From: Blattamonas nauphoetae | Taxonomy: Eukaryota > Preaxostyla > Oxymonadida | Reading direction: 5' to 3' | NCBI GenBank assembly: GCA_033064195.1 | Contig: JARBJD010000119.1 | Span: 124,001-188,000, forward strand | Length of the DNA: 64,000 nucleotides | Part shown: positions 32,601-41,000 of the stretch, piece by piece | Position numbering within the stretch: the first letter of the stretch is position 1 | Layout of the letters: every line of letters begins with the position of its first letter | The notes under the pieces: generated by a model | Told to the model about the DNA's origin: nothing | Databases searched by the model: none | Seen by the model: only the letters and a program-made list of their open reading frames with translations | Position numbers and translations under genes: made by a program

Positions 32601-34852
32601 TAGCTGTGGCCGTAGCGAAAACCCACTTCGAGTGGAGGGTACAGTTCGGATGAGTGGACGAGGAGATCTTCATCCAGGTCCAGTCGAGCTCGGTATGTTG
32701 TTGAGGTATTGAGATCGTCAAGGATGACATACATGTCTGTTGTGTAAGATTCAGAGGGAAGGTTTGTAAAGGAGAATATGAGCGCGACCATTGTTTCGTC
32801 AGTGTCCGTCTCAACTGGCTCCATGGTGGCTGTGAATGTGACGATGTTGCGTTTTGTGATTCCTGCCGCAATGATCCCATACTGGCTCACACTCGACTGA
32901 ATGATGCCATTCGTGCCGTACGGAAGAGTGGAGTTTGTCGAGGTCGTCGATGAGGAGAACTGCAACACAACCAGTCGCTGGATGGCTGGAGGAGAGGACC
33001 CTGTGCGATTTCCGATGTTGCTGAGAAGGACCAGTGCAGTTTCAGTGATTTTGTTGGACACGACGACAGACAGTGTTGCTGTCTTCCCATCTGTGTTGGT
33101 TGTGAGAGTGTGGCCAGCCAAACACGTGCTCTGTGTTGGAGTTGGAAAGTCATCGTTCTGATATCCCTGTTCATCTGCAGTGACGTAATAGAATGCTCGA
33201 CGAGTGTCGTAGGACGTGGACTCGCAGAATGTTATGTTTGAACTGAACGAGTAGATCGTCCCCGAATTCCAAAGAAAGAAATCATAACCATATGCTGCTT
33301 TGTTCATCCTGAACATCAGTGATGTCAGCTTGAGTCGAGTGGTGACCCACACTGAAAGTGCACCTCCAGAGAAGGTTGCAGAGTTCTGTTCGAAAACGGA
33401 GTTCGAAAACGAAATGAGGCCGGTCACCGTGTTTACGACAATCGCTCCTCCGTCCCCTCTCTGGGCCGTGTCGGTTGTCACTTTGTTTTGGTAGAAATAG
33501 CAATACGTCGTTGTGACTGCCGACAGAGCCTGAAGATACACAGACCCGCCGTGGTCACTCGCACTGCAGGCCATGAACGAGCATGTTTGGAGGGTAACCG
33601 CTTTTCGAGCATCGTCTTCATATGCAATGGCAATTGCTCCGCCAAAATCTTTTGAAATAGTGCATCTGTAGAACGAGCACTCGGTGATTAAGATGGGGGC
33701 GGGTGAGAAGAGTGATCTGAGGGCTGCCCCGTTTTCAGTTGCGGACATTGTGTGGAATGTGCAGCGTTGAAACTTCATCGTGCTTGTGTATGTTTGGGTA
33801 TCATTAAAGGAGTATGCACTGGTTCCAGAACGATGTTGAAGGATGTATGACGAATTTGTAGTGGATGATGGAACGAGATTGGTGTGGCAGCTCCAAAACG
33901 AAGTGTTCAGGCTGAGGTGCGAACCACCCGAGTTTATGTCCACACAGGCGGTGCCATAAAGATGGTTTGTGCTGGAGGACACAGCAGAATTCACCAGACA
34001 CTCTGAAACGTACCTTGCTTGGAGTTCTTCGTGTTTTATTTCGGTGGAACTTGTGGCGTTGTGAAACTGGCAAGAGCTTGTTGAGAGAGCACAAGTGACT
34101 GGATAATACTCTTTTGAGTTGATTTTTGTTCGAATGTCGATCAGTGGACCAGTGGAAAGAGGAAAGTGGACATGTTTCAGATCGAGATCTGAAATTCCGA
34201 CTGAGACCGATAAATCAGGGGTTTCTGACAATATATCATCTGTATTGTCTTCTGTAAAAAGCTTGTGACTTGGTAAAGGGCCGGTAAAACTGACAAGTGG
34301 AAGGAGAGTGCTATGTGATGAGAGATGTGTGCTGCTGACGAATGTCAGGGATGAGGGTTGTGCTCCTCGAAATGAGACAACGGAAAAAGGAGAGCAGTCT
34401 TGATTGGAGGCGATTGAGCAATTGTGTACCGAAATGGTTGAGGATACGAGGAGCGAAATTGTTGCATGACTCATTTCGGCATGTAATGAGATATGACTCA
34501 TAAGAAGGGAAGAGTTTTGGAGGAGAAAAAGAGCTGTGGATGTGGGGGATAGACAATTTCCCATGTCTGAACGAGTTAAGTGAAGTGGCTCGTTCGATTG
34601 TGATGGATTTTGAAAACGCGAATGAAGAATGGCTGAATCCCTTCCGATGAATGATAACGATGCTGACTTAATTTCCAGTTCATCTGAGCACATGGTACCA
34701 GTTGGTAGGTGAACATGCACGACAGAATTCTTCCAGTTTCGGGGATTTGTGTTTCGATCCTCTGCGAGGATGTGATTGAGACTAGTTGTCTGTGTCGATG
34801 ATAAAACATGTAAAGGGACAAGAATAGGAGTGAGAAGGGCAATGATGCACAT
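26618..34852 (-). CDS. Giant secreted adhesin-like protein: beta-helix plus Ig/IPT-like repeats
   Basis: One uninterrupted frame of about 2,744 codons from the first ATG at 34,852. The N-terminus is a signal peptide (MCIIALLTPILVPLHVLSS). The first part (about 1-620) is a beta-helix with Pmp-like glycine motifs (FGGAIAIA, HGGSVYLQ, GDGGAIVVN, FSGGALSV). About 15 modules of 85-115 residues follow, each opening with a motif such as KEPTRLLGVG, EPSRLTFMG or PEPPRL and ending FTTP or similar; these look like IPT/Ig-type strands. The last 370 residues return to beta-helix after the module start DCGEYAKPCDTI. Many sequons suggest glycosylation. No membrane span is visible before the stop, so it may be secreted or attached by a small unseen 3' exon after AAG|GTCAGT near 26,640. 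Cell adhesion is inferred from the architecture only. Confidence 0.85.
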   Translation of the reverse strand: MCIIALLTPILVPLHVLSSTQTTSLNHILAEDRNTNPRNWKNSVVHVHLPTGTMCSDELEIKSASLSFIGRDSAILHSRFQNPSQSNEPLHLTRSDMGNCLSPTSTALFLLQNSSLLMSHISLHAEMSHATISLLVSSTISVHNCSIASNQDCSPFSVVSFRGAQPSSLTFVSSTHLSSHSTLLPLVSFTGPLPSHKLFTEDNTDDILSETPDLSVSVGISDLDLKHVHFPLSTGPLIDIRTKINSKEYYPVTCALSTSSCQFHNATSSTEIKHEELQARYVSECLVNSAVSSSTNHLYGTACVDINSGGSHLSLNTSFWSCHTNLVPSSTTNSSYILQHRSGTSAYSFNDTQTYTSTMKFQRCTFHTMSATENGAALRSLFSPAPILITECSFYRCTISKDFGGAIAIAYEDDARKAVTLQTCSFMACSASDHGGSVYLQALSAVTTTYCYFYQNKVTTDTAQRGDGGAIVVNTVTGLISFSNSVFEQNSATFSGGALSVWVTTRLKLTSLMFRMNKAAYGYDFFLWNSGTIYSFSSNITFCESTSYDTRRAFYYVTADEQGYQNDDFPTPTQSTCLAGHTLTTNTDGKTATLSVVVSNKITETALVLLSNIGNRTGSSPPAIQRLVVLQFSSSTTSTNSTLPYGTNGIIQSSVSQYGIIAAGITKRNIVTFTATMEPVETDTDETMVALIFSFTNLPSESYTTDMYVILDDLNTSTTYRARLDLDEDLLVHSSELYPPLEVGFRYGHSYQIIRVSVNGVNAMLPDSGFSFTLLEEPPRVEKAIPNQLNGHRTEVTVTLTGRAFTQEPLTVKVSRGGTTIESLSQISVTDNGTLTVIFNTDFQQSSTHLAYGQRYVVSAVSNATDSFFVNSDVNFTVPNPPTVKSIVSTLAGNCTHFQIAMTGTDLPTSGVYVVTLSSGFTFDVTFSSTGAKSSFFEGNATGSLDFNTTYEIESILQNDNIIFFTQSSFTTSEGPTLKGITAELNQSNLNEVVLSLTGVRMAVSQYTLLLRKVGTSNAFQLVVYFSSTTDGTESVEVYNQTGTLEYDVEYEVISMHLSSLSVTILTTITFPTPPAPTRIISASCALGGQFEKQALINLNGVALPAGKTISITVSELDENGNVIRAGIALSSIIDGQGMLASTLLKEDVFLPSPVKLKYGTQYLLTDLSVEDVPSILDNGVMFEVPPEPSRLTTIVSSPLYSNQDKELSLDFIGIKLTGSYSLFFSVNGSSTAPMERTVPFGSDGKGTMEGVLFNTDPTMIELQYNTAYEVIEMKDSNKNPIFIESSLSFSTIKEPTRLLGVGEPVDKDDRNVTTISLTGHAALEGSYELDLENSEDSTEKVTIDASFTATDAGEAQAKLYPTRQLKYGETYKVTGMVGTMSNPPKIHVEAGLTITLDSEPSRLTFMGPATPQNKQKEVSISLIGIKLTNGPFTIALNGSKTITATFAADGESGSSTAILFSTTESEIEVEYDQTYTVLGVTDEDSKPVFIHSGLSFTTPAEPTRLVSLSIVEYDSLKKNVLVSMDGRQLDISSKYEVDLSRASSCDFTLLMEWNSSSSRWEGSASLFPTLTADLVFGGNYSIVEFRKQSISTPLFFEPNSIEIIPEPPRLTAISSIPTYSNLDKETTFTLHGILLSGDFILTLTRNASTSSNTDNTIDIDVSFSSSSATVSRVLFDTDASKVNFEYNTRYEVDDLKQGADSVLIERGLGFTTIKEPTRLLGVGEPVDKNDKNVTTISLTGHAAMTGQYELDLENSKDSTEKVTIDASFTATDAGEAQATLYPTRQLKYGETYKVTGMIGTMSNPPKIHVEAGLTITLDPEPSRLTFMGPATPQNKQKEVSISLIGIKMTNGPFTIALNGSKTIKASFAADGESGSSTAILFSTTESEIEVEYGQTYTVVGVTDKDDNEVFFHAGLSFTTPAEQTRLVSFSIVDYDSLKKNVLVTMDGRQLDISSKYEVDLSRALLKEHTLTMEWNSSSSRWEGSASLFPTLVADLVFGGNYSIVDLRQQSVSTPLFFEPNSIEIIPEPPRLVSINSADNDILTTATLTLNSTQLVAGTAYRLTFSETPRSSTNAATTSEVQIDVTATETGMMTIELGLYPSSTAILKYSHYYSVESMTEKAQSSPVLIEKSDCVFSTPYEPTRIESGSATLNSQRDTATIVVAGRELQVGTYFIVIESGGKSFSTTATTTTKGELSFTAPTEYSSDPSTVLFGLVYSFKTVKLDGSDVFVNSDASVRIPLPPLVTNASFAFSASSNRKGTIKLTGTDLPTSSSYLVTTTPAASFTLTFSSSTSGTSADLSLGNNGVMDFSTVYTLTSIVKVGDPSDVIHTSGVLTFETGEKPRQLQVIVKDGGHSDTLDCGEYAKPCDTIANGWKRREAEGVEQELVTLQIDIVASFGACIAINRESLQIVGLHSTTPRVVVDHTLSCTSAAQRGVVWVDTGHLRLESLVLELPSFSLSTSPVPPLYVVMGRGTFSCDSVTITNQHGERVGIGLASLSEGQLDLSRLSVKNLVFSDNVALLATDTNSNPITFSLQHSQFRNVSTTNNPLFVLTSQSAFSSFSLADSSFISTYRVQHVLSEQHTPLILISQAHSSFEMSNCVFERSGCVDQHATFISSVLHLTHTASSTSLRFSILLSSCLFVDSFPSSAQLSAAIVISTTKTPSSVSFPHSWFESTTSSSPPYTRNRDGVPLMNWKRKVTFPSSSSPIAVLVERGALLPAVSRTGSVFCNTQFKVSATKTEKP
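28740..31275 (-). repeat. 1,263-bp internal tandem duplication in the giant adhesin-like gene
   Basis: Two consecutive copies with a period of 1,263 bp, equal to 421 codons, covering four Ig/IPT-like modules. For example GATTTCGATCGAGTTTGGCT occurs at the same place in each unit, near 28,780 and 30,043. Three of the four modules are nearly identical between copies; the fourth (PEPPRL against PEPSRL) is more diverged. The length keeps the reading frame. Confidence 0.9.
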
Positions 34853-35053
34853 TGCTATCGGGTGTAATTGGAGAGATGTCAAGTTTTTGATCCAACCCTT
34901 ATTGAGAGGTACTTTTTCTGATATTCGGTCTCAAGTTGTTCTTTTACATCCCTTTCAGCAAAACGGACTGGTAGAGCTGAATAATGACGTTTAATTCTGA
35001 GTGAAGTGAATGAACATAATAGAAAATGGTGTGTGTGATTAGTATCGGCTTTG

Positions 35054-38000
35054 TTACTGGCTGCCTGAACGGTTGTCATTCACCTTCCTTGCGACTTGCA
35101 AGTGTCGATTCCCGGCAGGTGTGGGCGTTGACTCTGTTTCAGAATCACTTTCATATAAAGGGATAGGTGGACTGGGATCCCGTTTGACTTTGGGAGGGGC
35201 AGCCAGACGATCGACGATCTCAATTGAAATTGTTTGTTTGAATTGTGGAGAGGTATCACCCAAAAACTGAATGGCAGTCAACGATCTCGACTGTGTGCCG
35301 TTCGGAGAACAGAGAAGAGAAGTGATATCTTTCCATGAGAATCGATGACGCAAGGCTGGTGATCCAAACACATCTCTCATTGTCTGTACGATGCGTGACC
35401 GGACATTGATCAACTTTGTGATGAGCTCATCTCGTCGCTCTTCACTCACATTCTGCTCCTCTCCTCTGAGAATCATGAACAGCAAGTCCAGGTCTTGTTC
35501 GGCACGATCGATTTCACCAAAGGCATTTTGAAGGGCGATGTGTGGATCCGAACACACATGCTCTCCATTCTCGTGGCCACTTGTCGGAACCTGCGCATCA
35601 TCAGTGAGGAAAGAAATCAATGACTGCTTCAGCGAGTTGTCAAACAATGGATTTCTGCGAAACCAATCCAGCAGGAGATCTCGGTCTTCGATGGGATAGG
35701 CATAAAACTGGTTTCTGTGAATCAGCTGTTCAACAAGATGCCGAAACTGCTCTTTCACGATGTTCAGTGCATTCATGAGTATGGTTTCCATGATTATGAG
35801 ATTGTCTTCGGTTGTCTGCTTCCTTTCTTTCAGTGTCGAGATAAGACTGAGACACCCTGATGAGAGAGAAGTAGCTGATCCGACTGACTTTGCCACGACT
35901 TCAATTGCCTGCAGAATTGACCCGCAGAGTATCGGTTGCCCATCGAGACTCCCGATGAAGGAAGAGCTGTCCACGCGCAGAAAAGGAGAATGTTGCGACA
36001 CCCGAAACAGCAGGTCGTTCAGATGATTCTGTGTGGCTGACTTTTTGTCTTCATCTTGCGATTCCAAGTCTTCGAGAATCTCCCGCTTGCGTGCTTCTTG
36101 ATTTTCGAGATAATCCACCAAGAACGCCAAGTCGCGAGGAGTGATCTGAGTGGGACGACAGAGATAATTGATGCACAAGTCGAGGATGTCTGCAACGATG
36201 AGAGATGACCCACTCAGAGACGACATCAACAGCTGCAAATCACTCATGCTGAGCTGTGACAGGCTTTGGCGGTGAGAGAGCAAAGGAGTCAGCCATTTCG
36301 AGTTGGTCGGTTCTTTCAGGCTCTTCATTTGAATCAATTTCTTCAGATTTTCCAAAGGTATCAGCTGTCCACTTTTGAGAATGTCGCAAAAGCCAGTTAT
36401 ACTCACAAAGAACTTGTCGTTTGGGGAACAAGCAGAGAGGAGGCATTTGATCTCAAAAGGAAGGATGGTGCGTGTGCCGTTTATGTTGACAGGCAATCTG
36501 TGCAGACAGTCGATCGGGACAAACATTTGAGAGAGTGGAATGTATTGGTGCTCACACAGTCGGGAATAATCGAAGCTGAGGGGCTGGGAGAGACCAACTG
36601 AACGTACACACAATTTTCCGTTCACTTTTGTGAACCCAATCGCTTTGTTGCCTTTCCAGAGGTTGATTAGGTTCAAAGATGCTTGCAGATGAGAATCTGG
36701 AGTATTGTCTCGATCTATCGGAATACAGCTCGACTAGTTCTGAAATGCATTTTAATTTTTTCAGAAATAGATTTTAATTATTCAGAAATGAACATAATTG
36801 TTCAGAAATGTACTTTAATTTTTCAGAAATGAACATAATTGTTCAGAAATGAACAGAGATTGTTCAGAAATGAACAGTGATTCTTCCCAAATGAACAGTG
36901 ATTTTTCTGAAATGAATACTAATTTTTCATAAATGAAGGATCAAAATGAGTTGTCCAGATGCAATTTAGAAGCTATATTCAGGCTTCTGAAAAATGAAAA
37001 AAGGTTGATCGGACCCTTAATAGTGGCGTCACCAATACGTTCCATGTCAACAATTCGTGCTTTTTTCTGGAATGATCACTTTTAGTCAAACTAAGAAAAA
37101 AATAAAATTTTAGAATTTTCTTCCCACTGGATCCTGAGAAAACCTCAAAACACGTTATACAGCGAAACGCCACACATTTTCCAAACTTTCGACGATCATT
37201 TTTCCATATCCAGACATCCGTTTGAGACCGAAGAAAAAGCATTATTTTCGTAAACATATCGATAAAAGACACTCAAAAAAATAAAAAAATTTTTCCCATG
37301 ATATTTTTCTGGGCGAAAAACAGCCTTTTTTCATATCGTCCCAGATACCCATGATTTTTGTTCCAATTTTTTTTCAAAATGTTCATTTCACCAAACAAAC
37401 GTTTCAGTGGAAAATTTCATCAAAATCGGTTCACAGGTTGTGAAGTTATGACGAGAACACATGAAAAAAGTGGTTGAAAAGAGCTATTGTGAGGATTTTT
37501 TGGGATCCAGTGGGAAGAAAATTCTAAAATTTTATTTTTTTCTTAGTTTGACCAAAAGTGATAATTCCAGAAAAAAGCACGAATTGTTGACATCGAACGT
37601 ATTGGTGACACCACTATAAATTGTCTAAAAAAATTACGCGTAGCCATTTCCAATTGCGACATCAGATGATAAACGGAGAAGATTTTTCTGGAAAATCATC
37701 GCGAAATTTCATGGAACGCTCCTTTTCTCTCATCGATGATGAATCTGAGACTGACGAGTCTCAAAACTCATCGATCACCGAAAGACAAATACAATACCAA
37801 TCTCTCAACGAATCGGATGGATGGTTCTTTGGTGATGAAGTTGTTGATTGTGAATCTGGGATGGAAAGTCAGCAGGATGGGCTTCTCACAGGCGGATTCA
37901 GTCAGGATTTTATTCGAACAAGTCTCAAACGATCGAAAGATGAACTTCGAAGACTCTTGCCAGAAAGAATTGAAGCAGTTGATAGTGCAAGCCCACCTGA

Positions 38001-41000
38001 ACCTCTTCTTCCACAAGATCCTCATGAGTTTGTTGAACTACCAGCTCCTCAGAAGATGAAACGTGGTCGTCCAACTTCTCGTCCTGCCCCAAAGCCCCGA
38101 CGATCATACACCATTCTCACGCCTCGTGAACGCGAATTGGTCCTCGATGAAGTGAAGGAAGGGAAGAAGTACGATTTGATTGTCGAAAAGTGGAACATCT
38201 CGAAAGGAACAATCAACAACATCGCATCTGGAAAACCTGCTCCCAAGCCTCGTGGGGGAGCAGTCTATCGAAAAATCACTCCAGAAATTTCACGATCAAT
38301 GAATGATGCAATTCTTCAAAACCCACTCTTGAAGGGAGAAGAACTCAAAACTCTCGTCGAGGAGAATCATGGAACATCGGTTGCAGTGTCGACAATCAAT
38401 GCTCACCTAACTTCACCAAAAATGGTGGAACACGGGTGTACAAAGTTCACTGTGAAGAAAGTCGAACTGCTCCAACACGAACGCAATTCGGAGGAAACAA
38501 AGGACGCGAGACTCGACTATCTTCAGCGATACGCAACAACATTCTCTCAAGGTGGATTTGCTGTCTACATCGACGAAACTTCCTTCAACAAGACCTGCTT
38601 CCAAAATCAAGGTCGTGCTCCAATCGGTCAGCGTTGCCTTCAACGAGTTCGTCGATTGCAAACGGAAAATCTCACTGCAATCACAGCGATCTCTGAAGCG
38701 TGGGGTGTTGTTCATGTGACGTGGGTTCAAGGAACTGTGTCTGCTCTTGAATTCCAACATTTCCTCCTCTCACTTTTGAGTCCCTTCAAAGAAGAACGAA
38801 TGAAAGCTGCACACTGATTATGGACAATGTTGGCTTGCACAAGACGGATGAGGTGAAAGAGCTCATCAGATCGAAAAATTACACAACTCTGTTCACTCCA
38901 CCAAATTCATGTGAGTTGAATCCGATCGAGTACGTCTTTGGCATGTGGAAAGGTGGGAGTTCGATTCCTTCTCATGTCAGAACAGAGGATCAACTGCGGA
39001 TTCATCTTTCGGAATCTCTCAGTGCAATTCCTCATCGGAAGATATCCGCGGCCATCAGATTTGTGTCTCTCAGACTTCATCCAATTGTCGCTCGCCGAGG
39101 TGATTTGGCTCTCAATCGAACACAAGAACAGTTCAACCGCGATTCGAACGGCCCACATGCTCCAAGTCCGCATGCAATCATGCCACCAGACCACGGACCA
39201 CGAGTGGAAGAACCTGAAGAATAAACTGCTTCATCAATAATTCACCACACAAGAGTGTTTCCCTTCGTTCTGTCAGTCTTTTCTAAAACGAGTGGTCTCA
39301 AAAATAAATCCGAAAAAGAGCCGTTCATTTCTGAACAATCACTGTTCATTTCCGAATAATCATTGTTCATTTCAGAAAAATCACTGTTCATTTACGAATA
39401 ATTCATGTTCATTTCTGAAAAATTAAAATTCATTTCTGAACAATCATGTTCATTTCTGAACAATCAAAACACATTTCTGAACAATTATGTTCATTTCTGA
39501 ATAATTAAAATACAATTCAGAACTAGTCGAGCTGTATCACTTTCTTTGGACTCTCGTCGAACGATGTGGTCGAATGAGAGGACATCAACGAGACCAAGGC
39601 GCGGATTCGTCTTGACAATGAGTGGTCGTTGTGGAAAGTACGAAAAAATGTTGAGAATCGGAGTCTCGTAGACAACACGAAACGTGCTCAGTTCCGGTTC
39701 AGATTCTGTGGCTTCGTCCGCAAGTGTGCGGAAATCGTTCCTTTCTTTCATCGGTGCGATGAGCACAATGTCGATCGCATCAATTTCGTCACGCGTATCA
39801 TTCCAGTTTGGAATCCGTCCATTTGCTGAATAATGCAACTCAATCCGATGCTGACCACTGTCTGTGTCGTCCTGTTCATCTTCTCTCATCAGAGTAAACA
39901 CAATTTCCTCCATCAATCGGGCTCCAGGCGTCTGTGTCCATTCGTTTCGTGGATTGTGACGGTCGAGAATCTCTGCCGAACCAATTCCAGACGAGTAGGT
40001 CACCCACGGTGAAGTGATGAGGTTTTCTGACGATTTGACAGGTCCACCGTATTTGAGGCGCTCGCAGATGTGATTGGGAAATTCTTCTTTCAGGACGAGT
40101 CCACAGAAGCAACACCGGAAGTGCAGTGGATTTGTATTCGGTATCAGCGACACAACAGAATTCACAAACAATCGTTCCCTGCGTTCCACAGTCACTGCTT
40201 CCACATTTTGTGTGTGGCCATCCACAACCCAAATGTTCCTTTCGTCCATGAAGAACTTCGACGTGTTGGCACCATGCAAGGAGAGCAGTTGGACGAATGG
40301 GCTCTTCACAAAGAACAAGTGCGGAAAGACGACACTCGGCTGGAGTCCGTAGATGTTGGAGAACAGACCCAGCCACATGAACATCAGATTCGATGCTGAT
40401 GAACTGATGCTTTGCTGGTACGCGAGAGTTGGTTTGATGACAATGGCCGATAGGGCGTCGACGATCATCTCTTGTTCGTTCATGTGGACTTTGAAGAAAA
40501 GAAGGATCGATTCATAACCGACATCATTCCCGCCCAGTGCGTTCAGCGAGTATGTGAAGCATCTGAAGTCCAGAGGCGTCATGTTCTTCCCTTTCTTTGG
40601 TTTGTCCTGTTTGGGTGTGTTGAGCTTGTCAATCGAATGTTGGAAGAGCACGTCGTATTCTGGTTCAAACGGAGAGAGCTCTGCGTGGTCGATGCGAGAG
40701 AGATCGGGCAGATTCGCACGACTGATGTTCGTCGAGCTTCGGAGATGGATGTTTGATTCTCCGATGATCTCGGGGAGACGAAAGAGCCCACAATCGAGAG
40801 GTTCACTGGAGGCAAGTCGGGTTGGAGAGGAGATTGTGAGGCCGTCAGCGATGGCATCCATAACAAAGTCGTGGAAGAGAGCTCCGTTGATTTGGGTGGG
40901 GTCAGGATGCGGGGACAACGACTTGAGGAACTTGCGGTAATCCTTCGTCGTCTGCAGACCGAACATCTCCAACACGAATTGCCGAGCTTCGTCGGTTGCA

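Larger units (their letters stand above)
36724..39536 (+). mobile_element. Tc1/mariner DNA transposon inserted in the NTPase gene
   Basis: The element is 36,726-39,534 (2,809 bp), flanked by the TA target duplication at 36,724-36,725 and 39,535-39,536. Both ends carry the same inverted terminal sequence, CAGCTCGACTAGTTCTGAA. Inside each end lies an array of about ten degenerate 20-21-bp units around TTCAGAAATGAACA, in inverted orientation at the two ends. It contains one transposase gene on the plus strand, antisense to the host gene, and a nested foldback element. The ends are well matched and the host frame is intact on either side, so the insertion is probably young. Confidence 0.93.

Noticed and set aside
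36740-36930. CRISPR-like array of short repeats
   Set aside because: Units are contiguous with degenerate short spacers, mirrored at the other end of the transposon, and the genome is eukaryotic.
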